Counted from the stretch's first letter, positions 53,721 to 64,000 are shown. The stretch is DNA of 64,000 bases from Margaritifera margaritifera (GCA_029931535.1 JAQPZY010001688.1:6007501-6071500), one strand, 5' to 3'. A program made the numbers and translations. Notes: generated by a model from the letters alone, not told the origin.

Positions 53721-54380
53721 TGCCTCAATTGCCAAAGGGTTTCCTTGAAAACCCTTTTCGATAATAACGTTTTCTCAATACGCAAATACGATCCCTTTAT
53801 ACACCATTTGAAAATGATCACTTGTTATTTTCAAATTAAGATCTCAAAATTTTAACAACGGGTTACATTAACCTTGAAATTATGTATGTATGTATAAAAA
53901 ATCTTTTTTCTCTGAAAATTGAATGTACGCTAAATTCTAAAAGTGGTAGAGCATAGGAAAATTGCATTAAACCTTCTAGATTGAGTCTAAAACAAAAATG
54001 TGGCTAACACATAATTGGTGTTAGGGACAGCCCGATTTAGCTAGCTGGGCAGAATTTGATCATGTTCGTTCATGGCGTTTCAGTACTTTTTGTCACGCTT
54101 CGCGCCTCCCTTGCCGAGTCCGTGCAGCCTTCCACTCCAGACATCTAATTAACTAGTGCACAGAACGCACACCCACAATCCTGTAAACATTGTGGTTCCA
54201 TTCCTATGTACGGGTATAACTAGTTGTACATACCCACCCCACCTCACCCCACCCCATGTCGCGCCTTCAATAAACCCCCATAGCGGGGAAACCATGTAGC
54301 GAGGAAGTGGTGTGTAAATAGTGTGCATTCCACGCAGTAATGCGTCAAGTGGGTTTGCAGTCTGGCATTTGAGGTAAATA
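53713..54380. repeat. Cassette spacer, plus orientation
   Basis: Reverse-orientation counterpart of 18433-19096: TTAGGGACAGCCCGATTTAG, CTGGGCAGAATTTGA, CGCTTCGCGCCTCCCTTGCC, and the CCTATGTACGGGTATA and GGGGAAACCATGTAGCGA blocks. No gene. Confidence 0.7.
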
Positions 54381-54442
54381 GACATTCATGGTCGAATGAC
54401 CGAACACGTCTTAAATCTAAACTAAGTAAGAAACCAGTCTTA
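54381..54442 (+). promoter_or_regulatory. Covarying-dyad promoter module P4
   Basis: AGACATTCAT, inner stem GGTC/GACC around GAAT, ACACGTCT closing the outer stem (AGAC/GTCT), TTAAAT in place of TATAAT, then CCAGTCTTACC as initiator. Confidence 0.68.
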
Positions 54443-54905
54443 CCTTGACCCCCCCCCCCCAGCGCCCATAAAGAACCCGGAGCCACAGCAGCAGCAACAA
54501 CTAAAGCAGCAGCAGCAGCAACAACAACAAAAACAACAACAACAGCAGAAAAAGAAAGCGGCGGAACCGAAAAAGCAACAACAACCGCGTCCCCCTCCCA
54601 CAGATAACATTGAGACAAACGGAGATAAGAGAAGATCCAGATACCGAAGAACGCAAACTACGAAGACTCAAGTAGGAGGCAGCTCAGTGTGTGATAGACC
54701 AGATAAGTGCGTGGGGACTAGTATAACTCCTGGAGGACGGGGAGAAGGCAAAGAGGAAGATAGAGGACTTCAGAACAATAACATCAGCTACAAAGAAATT
54801 TGTAGAGGATGGACATCTGTCACAAAATTTGAAAGACAATGTCCAAGTAGCGGGCGAAAACATTATAAAGACTGGGGGGAAAATATGGTGGCTGCCCTAT
54901 CCCCT
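54443..54905 (+). pseudogene. Decayed cassette gene b'
   Basis: Follows P4. A C-run, then a CAG/CAA tract of about 30 codons (poly-Q or poly-T/A according to frame), then basic KKKAAEPKKQQQPRPPP. The frame 54687-54908 is open but shows no domain. Probably the counterpart of 19097-19740. Confidence 0.45.
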
Positions 54906-55077
54906 TAGCGACGTTCATCTGAAACGAGCTGATAAAAGTGCATCAACTATCGACCCAGTGCATCACACTCTGGCCCCTGCTGAGTGACCTTATAGTGGCC
55001 TGATTGAGGCGCCGAACACTAGAATCCGCAACAGACGCAGATCTGAGCAGCCATATAGTCAAGACACTTAATTAATT

Positions 55078-55243
55078 AGTGCGCTGTGCGCACACCAGTA
55101 ATCCTGTACATAGTGGCTTCATTCCTATGTACAGGTATAATCCCTGGATAAGCATGATGTTCACGCATTCTGGGTAGTGACGTGAATGTCCAAATGGCCG
55201 ATATACGTCAAAAATAATAACAAATCAATCAATCAGTCGTACC
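55078..55243 (+). promoter_or_regulatory. Covarying-dyad promoter module P5
   Basis: GTGCGCTGTGCGCAC (55080-55094), then near 55178-55210 the dyad with outer TGACGT/ACGTCA and inner GTCC/GGCC (one mismatch), an A-rich stretch and ATCAGTCGTACC. Confidence 0.65.
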
Positions 55244-55296
55244 ATATTCTCAGTTAACAGAGCAACAAGTAAGACGTAGTAAGAATAGAGCTAGAG

Positions 55297-56322
55297 ATGG
55301 AAGTGATGATACTGACCCAGGTCCTGAATGCAATCAAAGGCTTAGGCCTTAGCATTGCAGTGTGCAACCTAAGGGCTCAGTCTAGACGAACAACACTTCT
55401 GCTGATTTGGGAGGAGAATTTCAACTACAATAGAAGAAATAGAAGCAGTCCCCCAAGAAGACCGGGACAGAGAGGAAAAACGCAGGTGCAACAGAAGGAG
55501 CGAACTACGCAGACTCAGTCGACACCAAGCGCTCCGCCCATAGAGTCCGGGAGAGCAATGCCTCCACCTCCAAAAACAACGCCACTCATAGCTTCGAAAT
55601 TGCCCGAAGCTAGGAAGCAAACTTCAATGCCACCAGCAGCAACACTATTACAGCAGGGGGCAAGGCAGGGAAGGGAGGGGGAGAGGAAGGAAGGGAAAAG
55701 AAACCAAGAGGCCCAAGATGTAACCAGGAGACGAGGCCGAAAGGAGAAAACTCCACCCACCAACAGTGCCGCAGCCGGTGACATAAGGGCAGGGAAACCG
55801 ACAATGCAGCCAGAAACGAGAGCGAGGCAAAGAAAACTCAGCATGAGCAGCCGCAGTTCCCATCGCTCATGCCTAAACAACAAGTGTCATTGTACCTTAA
55901 CGACCAGATAATGGAAATGGGACTGGGTGAGATCTTGGAAGATAGGGAAGCAACAAAAAACAGCACATAGATGACTTCCGGACATCTCTGCATGCTCCAA
56001 GAGACTAAAATGTGACGGGTACCTAAACAAAACGCAGAAATCCAGCTTCACTTAGGCAGCCGAAAACTTCCACGCTCTTGGGGAGGTGTATTGTGGGTGT
56101 CCAATCCCACTAGCGCTATTGATCTTAAATGAATTGATGCAGTCATTGAAGATGTCGTCCCTGCCCGTTACAGTATCGCCGCCGATGAAAGACCTAGTGG
56201 TTGCTGACCTTATCGACCTATACAGCTATAAGAGCCGCATGAGACGCAAGTTCGAGCCTCCAGAAAACCTGAGGCTACACACGTATCCATCAACAGAGGT
56301 TATACCTCAACCCTTTTAAGGT
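55297..56322 (+). pseudogene. Cassette gene c', frameshifted
   Basis: An open frame of 204 codons (55297-55911) has the family N-terminus (QVLNAIKGLGLSIAV, NLRAQSRRTTLLLIWE) and a long basic, Pro/Arg/Thr-rich linker. The conserved C-terminal block resumes in another frame near 56086 (CPIPLALLILNELMQSL, ADLIDLYSYKSR, PPENLRLHTYPSTEV). It ends at the stem-loop 56309-56324. Unknown function; paralogue of 20362-21370. Confidence 0.6.
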
Positions 56323-56324
56323 CT

Positions 56325-56860
56325 AAAAGAATTTGCCTCAATTGCCAAGGGTTTTTCATTCCGGCTGAGAAAGTCTATTTCGATAACAACTCTTTTAATA
56401 CGCAAACACGATCCATTTTGACCGCCTTTCAGAAGTCACTTGATATTATCTAATTAAGATAACAAAAATAATAATAATGGGTTACAATAACCCGGTTTGA
56501 CATAATTTTGGGAAAATCGAAAATAAGCTATGTACATGAAATTATAAAAATAGTAATGAGTAGGAAAATTTTGTAACCGATATGCATGATCTCAATTACA
56601 ATATGTGGATAACACACAAATGGTTATTAGAGACAGATCGATATAGCTAACTGGGCAGAATTTACCATGTACGTTCGTGGCGTTTCAGTACTTACGTTTC
56701 GCTTCGCGCCTCACTTGCCGAGTCCGTGCAGCCTTTCCACTCCAGACATTATTCAATCAAGTAATGCGCTGTGCGAGTAATTAAACAGAGCGCAGTGCAC
56801 ACAATTGAATCCCTGAATTAAATCCCTGAATGTGTGCTTGCACACATTAGGGGTGTAAAC
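56325..56860. repeat. Cassette spacer, plus orientation, second copy
   Basis: Shares AACTGGGCAGAATTTACCAT, GTGGCGTTTCAGTACTTACG, CGCTTCGCGCCTCACTTGCC and GAGTCCGTGCAGCC with 53713-54380. No gene. Confidence 0.7.
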
Positions 56861-56920
56861 TCGTACATGGCCGAATGGCCGAAAACGAGTACAATCTCAA
56901 ATAAACAAACAGTCGTACCG
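56861..56920 (+). promoter_or_regulatory. Covarying-dyad promoter module P6
   Basis: Outer stem ACTCGT/ACGAGT, inner GGCC/GGCC around GAAT, TACAAT, then AACAGTCGTACC. Both outer-stem arms differ from P1 and still pair. It now abuts a 5'-truncated LINE. Confidence 0.7.
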
Positions 56921-58999
56921 TGATCAACGATAGGCTGAAGTACCACCTGGATAGCAAAAACTTGATATCACACTACCAAAGTGGATTCCATAACAAGCGG
57001 TCCACGTTGGATCAATTAATACGACTGGAATCAAGCATTATATTGGATTTTAATACAAAGATAAAATGGGATCGAAACTTGGTCGCAGTGTTCCTAGACT
57101 TAGAAAAAGTTTTTTATATCTGATGTGAACCGAAGGATTGATTGCAAAACTAAACCATTACGGAATAACAGGCCACATTTACAAGTGGATATCCAACTTT
57201 TTAGCACTCGATCTAGATAATGGAACACCACAAGGGAGTGTACTGAGTCCAACGGTCTTTAACATCATGATTAACGACCTAGAAAAATCAGTTGATGCAT
57301 CCTGTTTAGACCTATCGCAGTTTGCCAACGACAGTGGAATCTTGAAAGCGGGAAATCGAGCTAGTAAAGCTGTGGTCGGCCAATTGCAAGTGGGACTGGA
57401 TAGGATTTGTCAATGGGCCTACAGGTGGGGCTTCAAACTCTCCCCCAGAAAGACAGTAGGGGTAATTTTTACCCCCAAAACCAAAACTGGTAGTGACCCA
57501 CCAAAACTTTACTTAAATGGAATGGAAATCAAATTTGAAAAGGTTGCTAACTTCCTAGGGATGTTATTCGATGAGCACCTAACATGGAGCAATCATATAA
57601 CAGAGCTAGTGAGCAGATGTGGACGGGACCTAAATCTCCTTTGGAACCTCAATGGCTCCGACTGGGGGGGGGGGGGGCGGATCAGTCACCGCTCCGCACA
57701 CTACATCGGCCCACCCAAACTTGTTAAAGAAATTGGATCTAGTACAACGCCAAGTTCTTGTTATATGCACCTGAGCTCTCGGTAGCATCTCTGTGGAGGA
57801 ACTCAGAATCCTAGCGGAGGAGTTTCCCCTTAATCTGAGACAAGAGAAGTTACTCTTAAGCTACGCGACTAGGATATCATCCTACTCTCTCAATAATAGA
57901 AAAATGCAATAAGCCCTTCAGACACAAATTGCTAATGAATTTACCAGGAGGAAAAAAATCCAAGACCTAAAACGGGAACTAAACATTACAGACGTCAAAG
58001 GCGGAGGCCATAGAATACCACGACACCGCACCCTGGACTAGCAAGCCACCTAAAATAAATTTAAATGCGCTCCAGTATGGGATAAGAAGGAACAACCTAC
58101 ATAAATAGGCCAAAATTATTTCAGAAATCGAGAGTAGATATGAGGGATTTACTAAAATATACACAGATGGTTCAAAATCCCCAGACCCAGAGCGCACTGC
58201 GGCAGCAGTCGTGAAGCCCGGGGAAGGCATTACGATGGGGGCGAGGCTACCTGACAACTGTTCAGTATATACAGTCGAATTGTCGGTTATTAAACAAGCT
58301 ATCCAATGGATACAAGATACCCAAAAGTCCAAAGCAGTGATAATTAGCGACTACCTTAGTGTGCTGCGTTCCCTGAAAACAGATAACTCTCAGAGAAAAT
58401 TTATTGCGGGGAAGTCTACTTGAGACTAAACATCATGGAACAAAACCATCATGCTGTAGAATTTATGTGGGTACCTTCTCACATTAACATCCCTGGGAAT
58501 GAAAGGGCAGACAAAGAAGCTAAAAATAAGCTTAATGAACCCACTACTCAGCATCTGGATTACAGCATGCAGGAAATGTATAGAATAATCAGGCAAGAAA
58601 TTTACAAGAAATGGCAGAGGGAATAGGACTATACAAATAAAGGGCGTAGATTCTACGATTTGTGGAAACAAATCTGCAGAAACACCATCGCCTCAACCCT
58701 AGCAAATCCCTTCGACTAAACAAATTATCAAACGAATTAAATCCGAATAAACGCTCTAGCTAGCAGTTTTGGAATGTATGTTCCGGGAAAAAAGTCCCAC
58801 CCCAGAAACATTAGGACATGTTTTCAATGATTGCCCAAAGTATACCATAGAAAGGAAAATATTCCAGGAGAAACAAGAACAACTGAAATCACCAGCCATA
58901 TACCAGGAATTCTTCAAATCAGGAAGTAATAACATCACGTCGGTGTATTCAGATATAGTGGGGTGTATCTCTGACATCGGGAAAAGGGGAAAAATCTAA
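56921..58999 (+). pseudogene. Non-LTR retrotransposon (LINE) ORF2, 5'-truncated
   Basis: Starts inside the reverse transcriptase: HYQSGFHNKRSTLDQLIRLE, AVFLDLEKVF, then after a stop IAKLNHYGITGHIYKWI, NGTPQGSVLSPTVFNIMIND and SQFANDSG (the catalytic F-A-D-D box with the first Asp replaced by Asn), GFKLSPRKT and FLGMLFDEHLTW. A C-terminal RNase H domain (IYTDGSKSP, VIISDYLSVLRSL, VEFMWVPSHINIPGNERADKEAK) and a Cys/His end (ETLGHVFNDCPKY) follow in other frames. RNase H after RT suggests the I or Jockey-related groups. Inactive. Confidence 0.88.
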
Positions 59000-59063
59000 T
59001 CCCCGGCTGTGAACTCACTTATAGCATAAAGGAGCGAGGATAGGAAAGGTAATAGGATTTCAC

Positions 59064-59605
59064 CCTGTCTACAGCGGCAGAGGAGAGGCCCCACCTAGAG
59101 AGGGAAGGGATTGGTGAACTGACCCATTAGGGGGTCTTAGTACGCGGCTTGGTCGATCCAATCCCTGCCCTCCTAGGCGGGAGAAACTCAACCCCCATAG
59201 TAGAGATAGAAAAATCAAAGACTGTTAAAAACACACACAAAACCTTAAGATGACAATAACAACCTTAAGAGCTAAGAACAATCTTTAATCATTAATAACA
59301 CCATTCATATACAGGACAGCTATCTCTAATTTCAACCTGTCTAGAGCGGGAGAGGAGAGGCCTCGTGTAGAGAGGGAAGGGATTGGTAGACTGAACCATT
59401 ATAGGGACTCAGTAGGTGGATCGAGCGACCCAATCCTCGCCCTCTTAGGCGGGAGAAACTCCATCCCAGTAGTACAGACAGAAAAATAAAAAGGCAGTTA
59501 AAAAACACACAAAACCTTAAGATAACAATAACAACCCTAAGAGCTAAGAACAATCTTTAATCATTAATAACACCATTCATATACAGGACAGCTATCACTA
59601 ACTAC
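59064..59605. repeat. 272-bp tandem duplication
   Basis: Two copies starting CCTGTCTA-AGCGG-AGAGG, sharing GAGAGGGAAGGGATTGGT, GGCGGGAGAAACTC, ACACACAAAACCTTAAGA and AACAATCTTTAATCATTAAT. It could be the LINE 3' untranslated region or part of the cassette spacer. Confidence 0.85.
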
Positions 59606-59719
59606 AGTTTCCATTCTTCTGACCTAATTAACAAAGCATGCAAGTACTATTCTCCTGCTAACGGGAAAATATTCTTAACAATTATTACAGCAATGCCTCA
59701 ACCACAAAATAAATTAGCA

Positions 59720-60160
59720 GATTATAAGGTGGTCCTAAACATAGACCATCAGGCCCAGCCGCACAATGTGGCAACGTTTGGTTAACTTAAAACTAGGTTA
59801 TGTGGCCCATAAAACTCGCCCACACAAACATAAAGACTATAAGGTGGACCCAAGTCCAGATCATCAGACCCCTACTGCACAATGCAGTCGCTGATTACCT
59901 AAGACCCTCAATATTCGAAATGAAAAATAGGGTGAGCATAGTCACTATAGTATAGGAAAAAAGAAATTAAGTCCAAATAAATAAAATCTAGACGATATAA
60001 GGCAGTCCTAAACCCAGACCACCAGGCCCAGCCCCACAATGTGGCAACGATTGGTTAAATAACGAACAAGATCCCTTAACAGGACCAGTACAATTGAAAA
60101 TATAAAAAGCATATCAAGTCCATACCACCAGGTCCCACTACACAAAGCAGTAACTAATTA
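59720..60160. repeat. About 110-bp tandem repeats (CCATCAGGCCC type)
   Basis: Four diverged units with ATAAGGTGG-CC, GACCATCAGGCCCAGCC and CACAATGTGGCAACG. Reverse complement of the 21985-22425 array and, like it, upstream of a cassette promoter. Confidence 0.8.
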
Positions 60161-60526
60161 CGAAATTGTCCCTATCACAACTACAAATAATAAACCGGTG
60201 TTTATGCTCACAAAGCTAGGATACCATAATAATTTGTCTCTCGTACTAAACCGGGTTTCTCTTCTCATCAATATAACCCTCATTATAACTAACCACTTCT
60301 TACAGTCACATAGTGCAGAGTTTATATTCAAAATTTATACTAAATAATTATATAGGGTGCAAGACGACAGAAATTTCATTTCCGGCATAAATATAAAAAA
60401 TTAAATCTTGGACCAGCTGGAGCCCTCTAGTGATGTCGATGCGCCCCCTGCCACCACGTGCCGCCTTTTCCTCTTCCATACATGAACAATTAATAAGTGT
60501 GCACCCACTTGTCGAGTAATCAAATA
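60161..60526. other. No gene seen
   Basis: Spacer between the repeats and promoter P7. A minus-strand frame here is not supported. Confidence 0.5.
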
Positions 60527-60610
60527 GTACGCCGTGCGTACAATAACGAGACGTACATGGCCGAATGGCCGCACGCGTCTATAATGCAAAAATCATCATC
60601 AGTCGAACCA
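60527..60610 (+). promoter_or_regulatory. Covarying-dyad promoter module P7
   Basis: GTACGCCGTGCGTAC (60527-60541), outer stem AGACG/CGTCT, inner GGCC/GGCC around GAAT, TATAAT, then ATCATCAGTCG. It precedes the terminal gene homologue, just as P1 does in the intact element. Confidence 0.73.
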
Positions 60611-60635
60611 TTCGTCGTCAACTAAACAAAGAAGA

Positions 60636-61078
60636 ATGACATGTCAAGTGGGGAATTTAAAGGAAGCAGTGGATTTGATGGAGGGGGTGGAGTACCTCGT
60701 TGAACAGACAGAGGCCCAATGGCGTTACCCGACCCTAAACCGTGTTAGAAGGGAAGTGGCTGCCCTTAAAACAGCAAAGGGCCTTGTGCCAGAAGTGATG
60801 GAGGAGGAGGTGGTAAAACTTATGGTCACCTGGGCGTCAACTCAACAAAGAATGACAGCTGTTTAACCATGTCGAGCGAGGAAGCAGTGGATATGATTCA
60901 GAAGTGATGGAGGAGGAAGTGGTAAAAATAGTACCACCTGTTCAAAGGAGAGAAAAGAACACCATAAGAAAGAAAGGGAATTTCAACGCCTCAATGTCAA
61001 CTGGATAAAGGTCCAGACAAAAGTTCGAAGATTAGGACATCCAGATTGGATCCCTGATGAGGAGAAGGAAGAAACTTA
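60636..61078 (+). pseudogene. Decayed homologue of the left-terminal gene
   Basis: Homologue of 17741-18325. The ATG at 60636 gives NLKEAVDLMEGVEYLVEQTEAQWRYPT-x20-VMEEEVVK in an open frame to 60866. After a small internal duplication the C-terminal block (EREFQRLNVNWIKVQTKVRRLGHPDWIP) appears in another frame up to 61078. A GAA-rich run then leads to the stem-loop. Confidence 0.7.
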
Positions 61079-61135
61079 GCTCAACCTAATAGTCTCCATG
61101 AAGATATCGTGGAAGAAATGGTGGTCAAGGAGAAA

Positions 61136-61170
<35 letters not shown>

Positions 61171-61183
61171 AGAAGAAGAAAAC

Positions 61184-61225
61184 AGTCCGTTTTAGGCCCA
61201 CCAACATCTCTAGAAAAGAAAGATA
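61184..61225 (+). terminator. Diverged histone-type 3' end signal
   Basis: The stem-loop is degraded (GTCCG-TTTT-AGGCCC), but the flank CACCA and downstream element CTCTAGAAAAGAAAGATAC (from 61207) are well kept. Confidence 0.65.
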
Positions 61226-61359
61226 CTCATCATTATTGCCATTTTAGTTATATTTGGTGTATGTATGTTTGTTTGTTTGTGTACGTGTATGTGTATACAT
61301 ACATTCCCGTTTGTTACTATAAAAACTTGTGTCCCTATAAACCCATTCCCATTATCATT

Positions 61360-61461
61360 CTCATTTGTCCCCATACAGTCCCCTGCATGTTAACCTATGG
61401 GCGCCTATATAAATATGATATGTCGCCTAGTACGCCCATACAAATGCTCATAAAGTAATAC
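61360..61461. repeat. Diverged right terminal region of the relic
   Basis: GTCCCCATACAGTCCCCTGC then GCATGTTAACCTATGG and CATAAAGTAATAC correspond to the complement of 43850-43925. The exact end and duplication are not certain. Confidence 0.5.
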
Positions 61462-61469
61462 AATATTCA

Positions 61470-62450
61470 CTCATTTCACTTCCAGAGACCTTTGCAGCTG
61501 ATAGGATACCTTTGTAATAAAGCATTCCATTTTCTTTCTCTATCACTTGAATAAAATTCCTTCTTGAAATCAACATATAAACAAATAAAACATTCTCCAC
61601 TTCTTCGAAAAGATATTTCTGAACCAGCGATTGCAATATAAATATATTATCTATTGTCGAATATCCAGACCCAAATCACGCTTGTTCCTCTTGTATATGA
61701 CCAAAGAACTTAACCCACGATTGTAACCTTTCATTTAATATTGTAGTAAAGAGTTCAGTGCAAGGATCTAATAAAGTTATCTCTCGATTATTATTTACAT
61801 CCAAAGGACTTATTTTCTTGTAGAAGATGTATAATTATTCCCTTTCTCCATCTTTGCTCAATATAGCAATAAAAAGAGACATTATGTATACATGTATATT
61901 ATTTTAAAATATTCTCCTGGAGGCTCCTCTTAATTAAATGTAGTGATTTTGTTTACTTCCATCTCTGTGAATTTTAATTCAAGGATCTGATTTGTGTCAT
62001 CATCAACGCATACCTCACACAAATTCACATCATGATTTTCCATCGTATTTCTAATAAATTATATTAACCAAATCAGGATTAAGTTCTTCTTTGCCAAGAT
62101 TAAAAATACCATTTAGTCGCATTACCAGGTAACACATTTTTAGGCCATGAATTATCAAGATTCCAAAATAATTTTGCTTTGTCACAAAACCTGTCTAATT
62201 CTCGTACATAACCTTCATCCGCTGCGTCTTTTTTTAATTCGAAATACAGCTCTGAATTTATGTCTTAATTTCAGGAATTTGCGATAAATCTCCATGCTCA
62301 TTCCTATCTACTCGACCATTTAGAAAATGGATACTAAATGTACAACAAAGGTTAATCAAACGTTTTACCAAATTCAGTAACTCCAGTGTCCCTTGATTTT
62401 CTTCTTGGCGTTTCAAAATTATCGAACACGAAGTTCTTTCGATCGTGTGA
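61470..62450 (-). pseudogene. LINE reverse-transcriptase remnant
   Basis: Minus strand, many stops: REITLLDPCTELFTTILNER, GHIQEEQA, GYSTIDNIFILQSLVQKYL, then VYMLISRR in place of the usual FIDF-KAFD. Further upstream on the same strand FWNLDNSW-like and LNLAK-like fragments are faint. A long-dead non-LTR element unrelated to the one at 56921. Confidence 0.78.
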
Positions 62451-64000
62451 CGGAATATATTTTAAATCATAATCAATAATCTAATCTTCTAAACATACAG
62501 CATTCAAATCTTTTGTCAAAAATCAACACTACTTAATATATCTATGATATTAATTTATAAAATGTCAATACCAATGGAACATAAATCACCGTAGACAGGA
62601 GAACCTGTCAGAGGTACATGTATATACACAATCCAAGATAACACCATAGTAAACTCTAACATATCGAAAGAATTTCCATATATTCAGTGTAAACATGCTT
62701 CAAGTAATTGGCAAGCGTGCGATTCACGATAACGGCTACACCGCCGCAGTTATTACGTCTCTCACTAAAGGTAAAATAAATATCTGGAAATTATTTAGTT
62801 GGTAAATTTGTAATGCTTTTTAAAGAATAATATGTGTAAATTAAACATCCTCTGTTCCGGTGCAATTTACTCCCCCGAATTCCCACAAATTAAGCGCTAA
62901 AATTAGGTAGCAGGGTATAGTTTCGTAAATTTGCCCCTGTCAATTTTTTTTAACTTACGGCTATAATGTAATAATTTTCATCTAGTAATGTTTAATAATT
63001 ATATTATATACTCGTGAATTATGTGTTTTGGACTTGTGCGGTTCTTGAAATTGATGTGAGGCAAGTACACCTCCCATAGTTATTTCACAGTATGCAGACA
63101 GTGAAATACCAATAGTCTGCTAGGAAGCAGAGCTAGCCACATATAGCAGTAGACATGTGGGTCCAAGGCAAGTAGAATATCTATTTTTAAAAAACGTCCT
63201 TAATGGCAACTATTTTGAATTTCATCAAGCTGTTTAGTACAGTGTTTTTCAAAAATTATTACAGTGGGAAAGGGATTGCATTTGCACTGTGAGCATCACT
63301 TTGTGTCAAAACTGACCTTCGGACATGAAAAATGCATATATGAATTTGGGGTAAGAGTGCATACATTTCTTTTACCATGAGCTTCCATTCACTTCTCAGG
63401 TCAAGTGAGTGATATTCTTATGTTTTGTTTTATTATATCTATCCAAAAATATTGACCTTTTGTTACCTTAATTGTGTATTTTTTGTGAATGTTTATGTTA
63501 GGCATCAAATTTGTGAATAGAAACTCCTTTGTGCCCTTACTAAAGAGTCTAAAATTACCGACTGCATTACCTACCTTGACTTTGACTCAGTTTGGTGTTA
63601 CGCGTGACATCATTCTGTAGCAAGGTAAACACCCATTATTGAAGAAGTGTATAGATGGAACGGTCATTACAAGTGAAAATAACGTTGTTTTGTTTAATGT
63701 TGTTGTGTTGTTTTTTTTTTCTTTTCTTTTCTTTTCGTCACAACTTGTGATAAGAAAAAGCACATAAAACAGGGCGATTATTTTCTTTTTCAAAACTTCT
63801 TGAGAAAGAAACGCGAAGAAATTATTGATCAAGCTATACAATAACTTTGTCCAGCCGAAAAGTATCATTAGGAACTTTATAAGTACTGCTTCTTCTAAGT
63901 TTAATTCTAAGCGTATCTAAAGTCATCAAATCATCACTAATCATTCTAAACTTTAAATTTTTTAAAATTTAAACAAAGGTTTCCGGAACAACTGAGGTGT
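62451..64000. other. Gene-free host flank
   Basis: AT-rich DNA without a supported gene. A TTTTC-rich run lies near 63709-63736. Confidence 0.55.

Larger units (their letters stand above)
43850..61461. mobile_element. Decayed, rearranged relative of the Polinton
   Basis: The left end AGTAGCTTTATGGGG aligns with the intact element's AGTAGTTCGGTGGGA, followed by the same GGGGGTCA and TTAACATGCGG blocks. The right end near 61461 shares GCATGTTAACCTATGG and CATAAAG with the complement of the left end. In order it has the small minus-strand gene with a stem-loop, the coiled-coil gene, the zinc-knuckle gene (minus), the PolB pseudogene, an LTR insertion, an integrase remnant, cassette genes (plus) and the terminal gene with a stem-loop. 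The cassette and terminal genes lie at the opposite end, inverted, relative to the intact element. The right boundary and target duplication are uncertain. Confidence 0.75.

Noticed and set aside
55369..55883. Four overlapping minus-strand frames
   Set aside because: They are antisense shadows of cassette gene c'.

Overview
This looks like nuclear DNA of an invertebrate animal. The flanks are AT-rich, gene-poor and full of microsatellites, minisatellites and degraded retroelements. The sequence does not name the host; a mollusc such as a bivalve is a guess from the style of the dispersed repeats.

Positions 1-17444 are host intergenic DNA with no gene I can support. Positions 17451-43563 hold a near-complete Polinton/Maverick (adintovirus-like) element of 26.1 kb. 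It has long terminal inverted repeats (278 and 314 bp) starting AGTAG and a perfect 6-bp target-site duplication, TACATT. It carries the full Polinton core set: protein-primed DNA polymerase B, packaging ATPase, integrase with a chromodomain, adenain-type protease, penton-like minor capsid protein and major capsid protein. Smaller virion-type genes lie between them. Accessory genes include a pair of single-BIR (IAP-like) genes, a triple-repeat F-box-like protein, an SPKK-rich histone H1-like basic protein and a four-knuckle CCHC protein. Many core genes are broken by one-base frameshifts, mostly near homopolymers, and four have in-frame stops. The copy is therefore young but probably not functional as assembled, unless the indels are assembly errors.

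The most unusual feature is 3'-end formation. The accessory genes near the ends of the element end in what looks like the replication-dependent histone mRNA signal: a 6-bp stem with 4-nt loop flanked by CCAACG and ACCACC, followed by a purine-rich CAAGAAAGA-type downstream element. The signal is built into the terminal inverted repeats. The core block instead has AATAAA signals. A second novelty is a cassette array (18.3-21.5 kb on the minus strand, 53.5-61 kb on the plus strand). Each cassette starts with the same promoter module: a two-stem dyad whose arms covary, then a TATA box, then a TCAGT initiator. Several cassettes end in a variant stem-loop.

Positions 43850 to about 61461 are an older, rearranged relative of the same element. 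It has related ends, a pseudogene of each left-half gene, an inserted LTR retroelement with the unusual order protease-integrase-RT-RNase H, an integrase remnant, the cassette array and a LINE. Positions 61470-64000 are host DNA with a LINE remnant on the minus strand.
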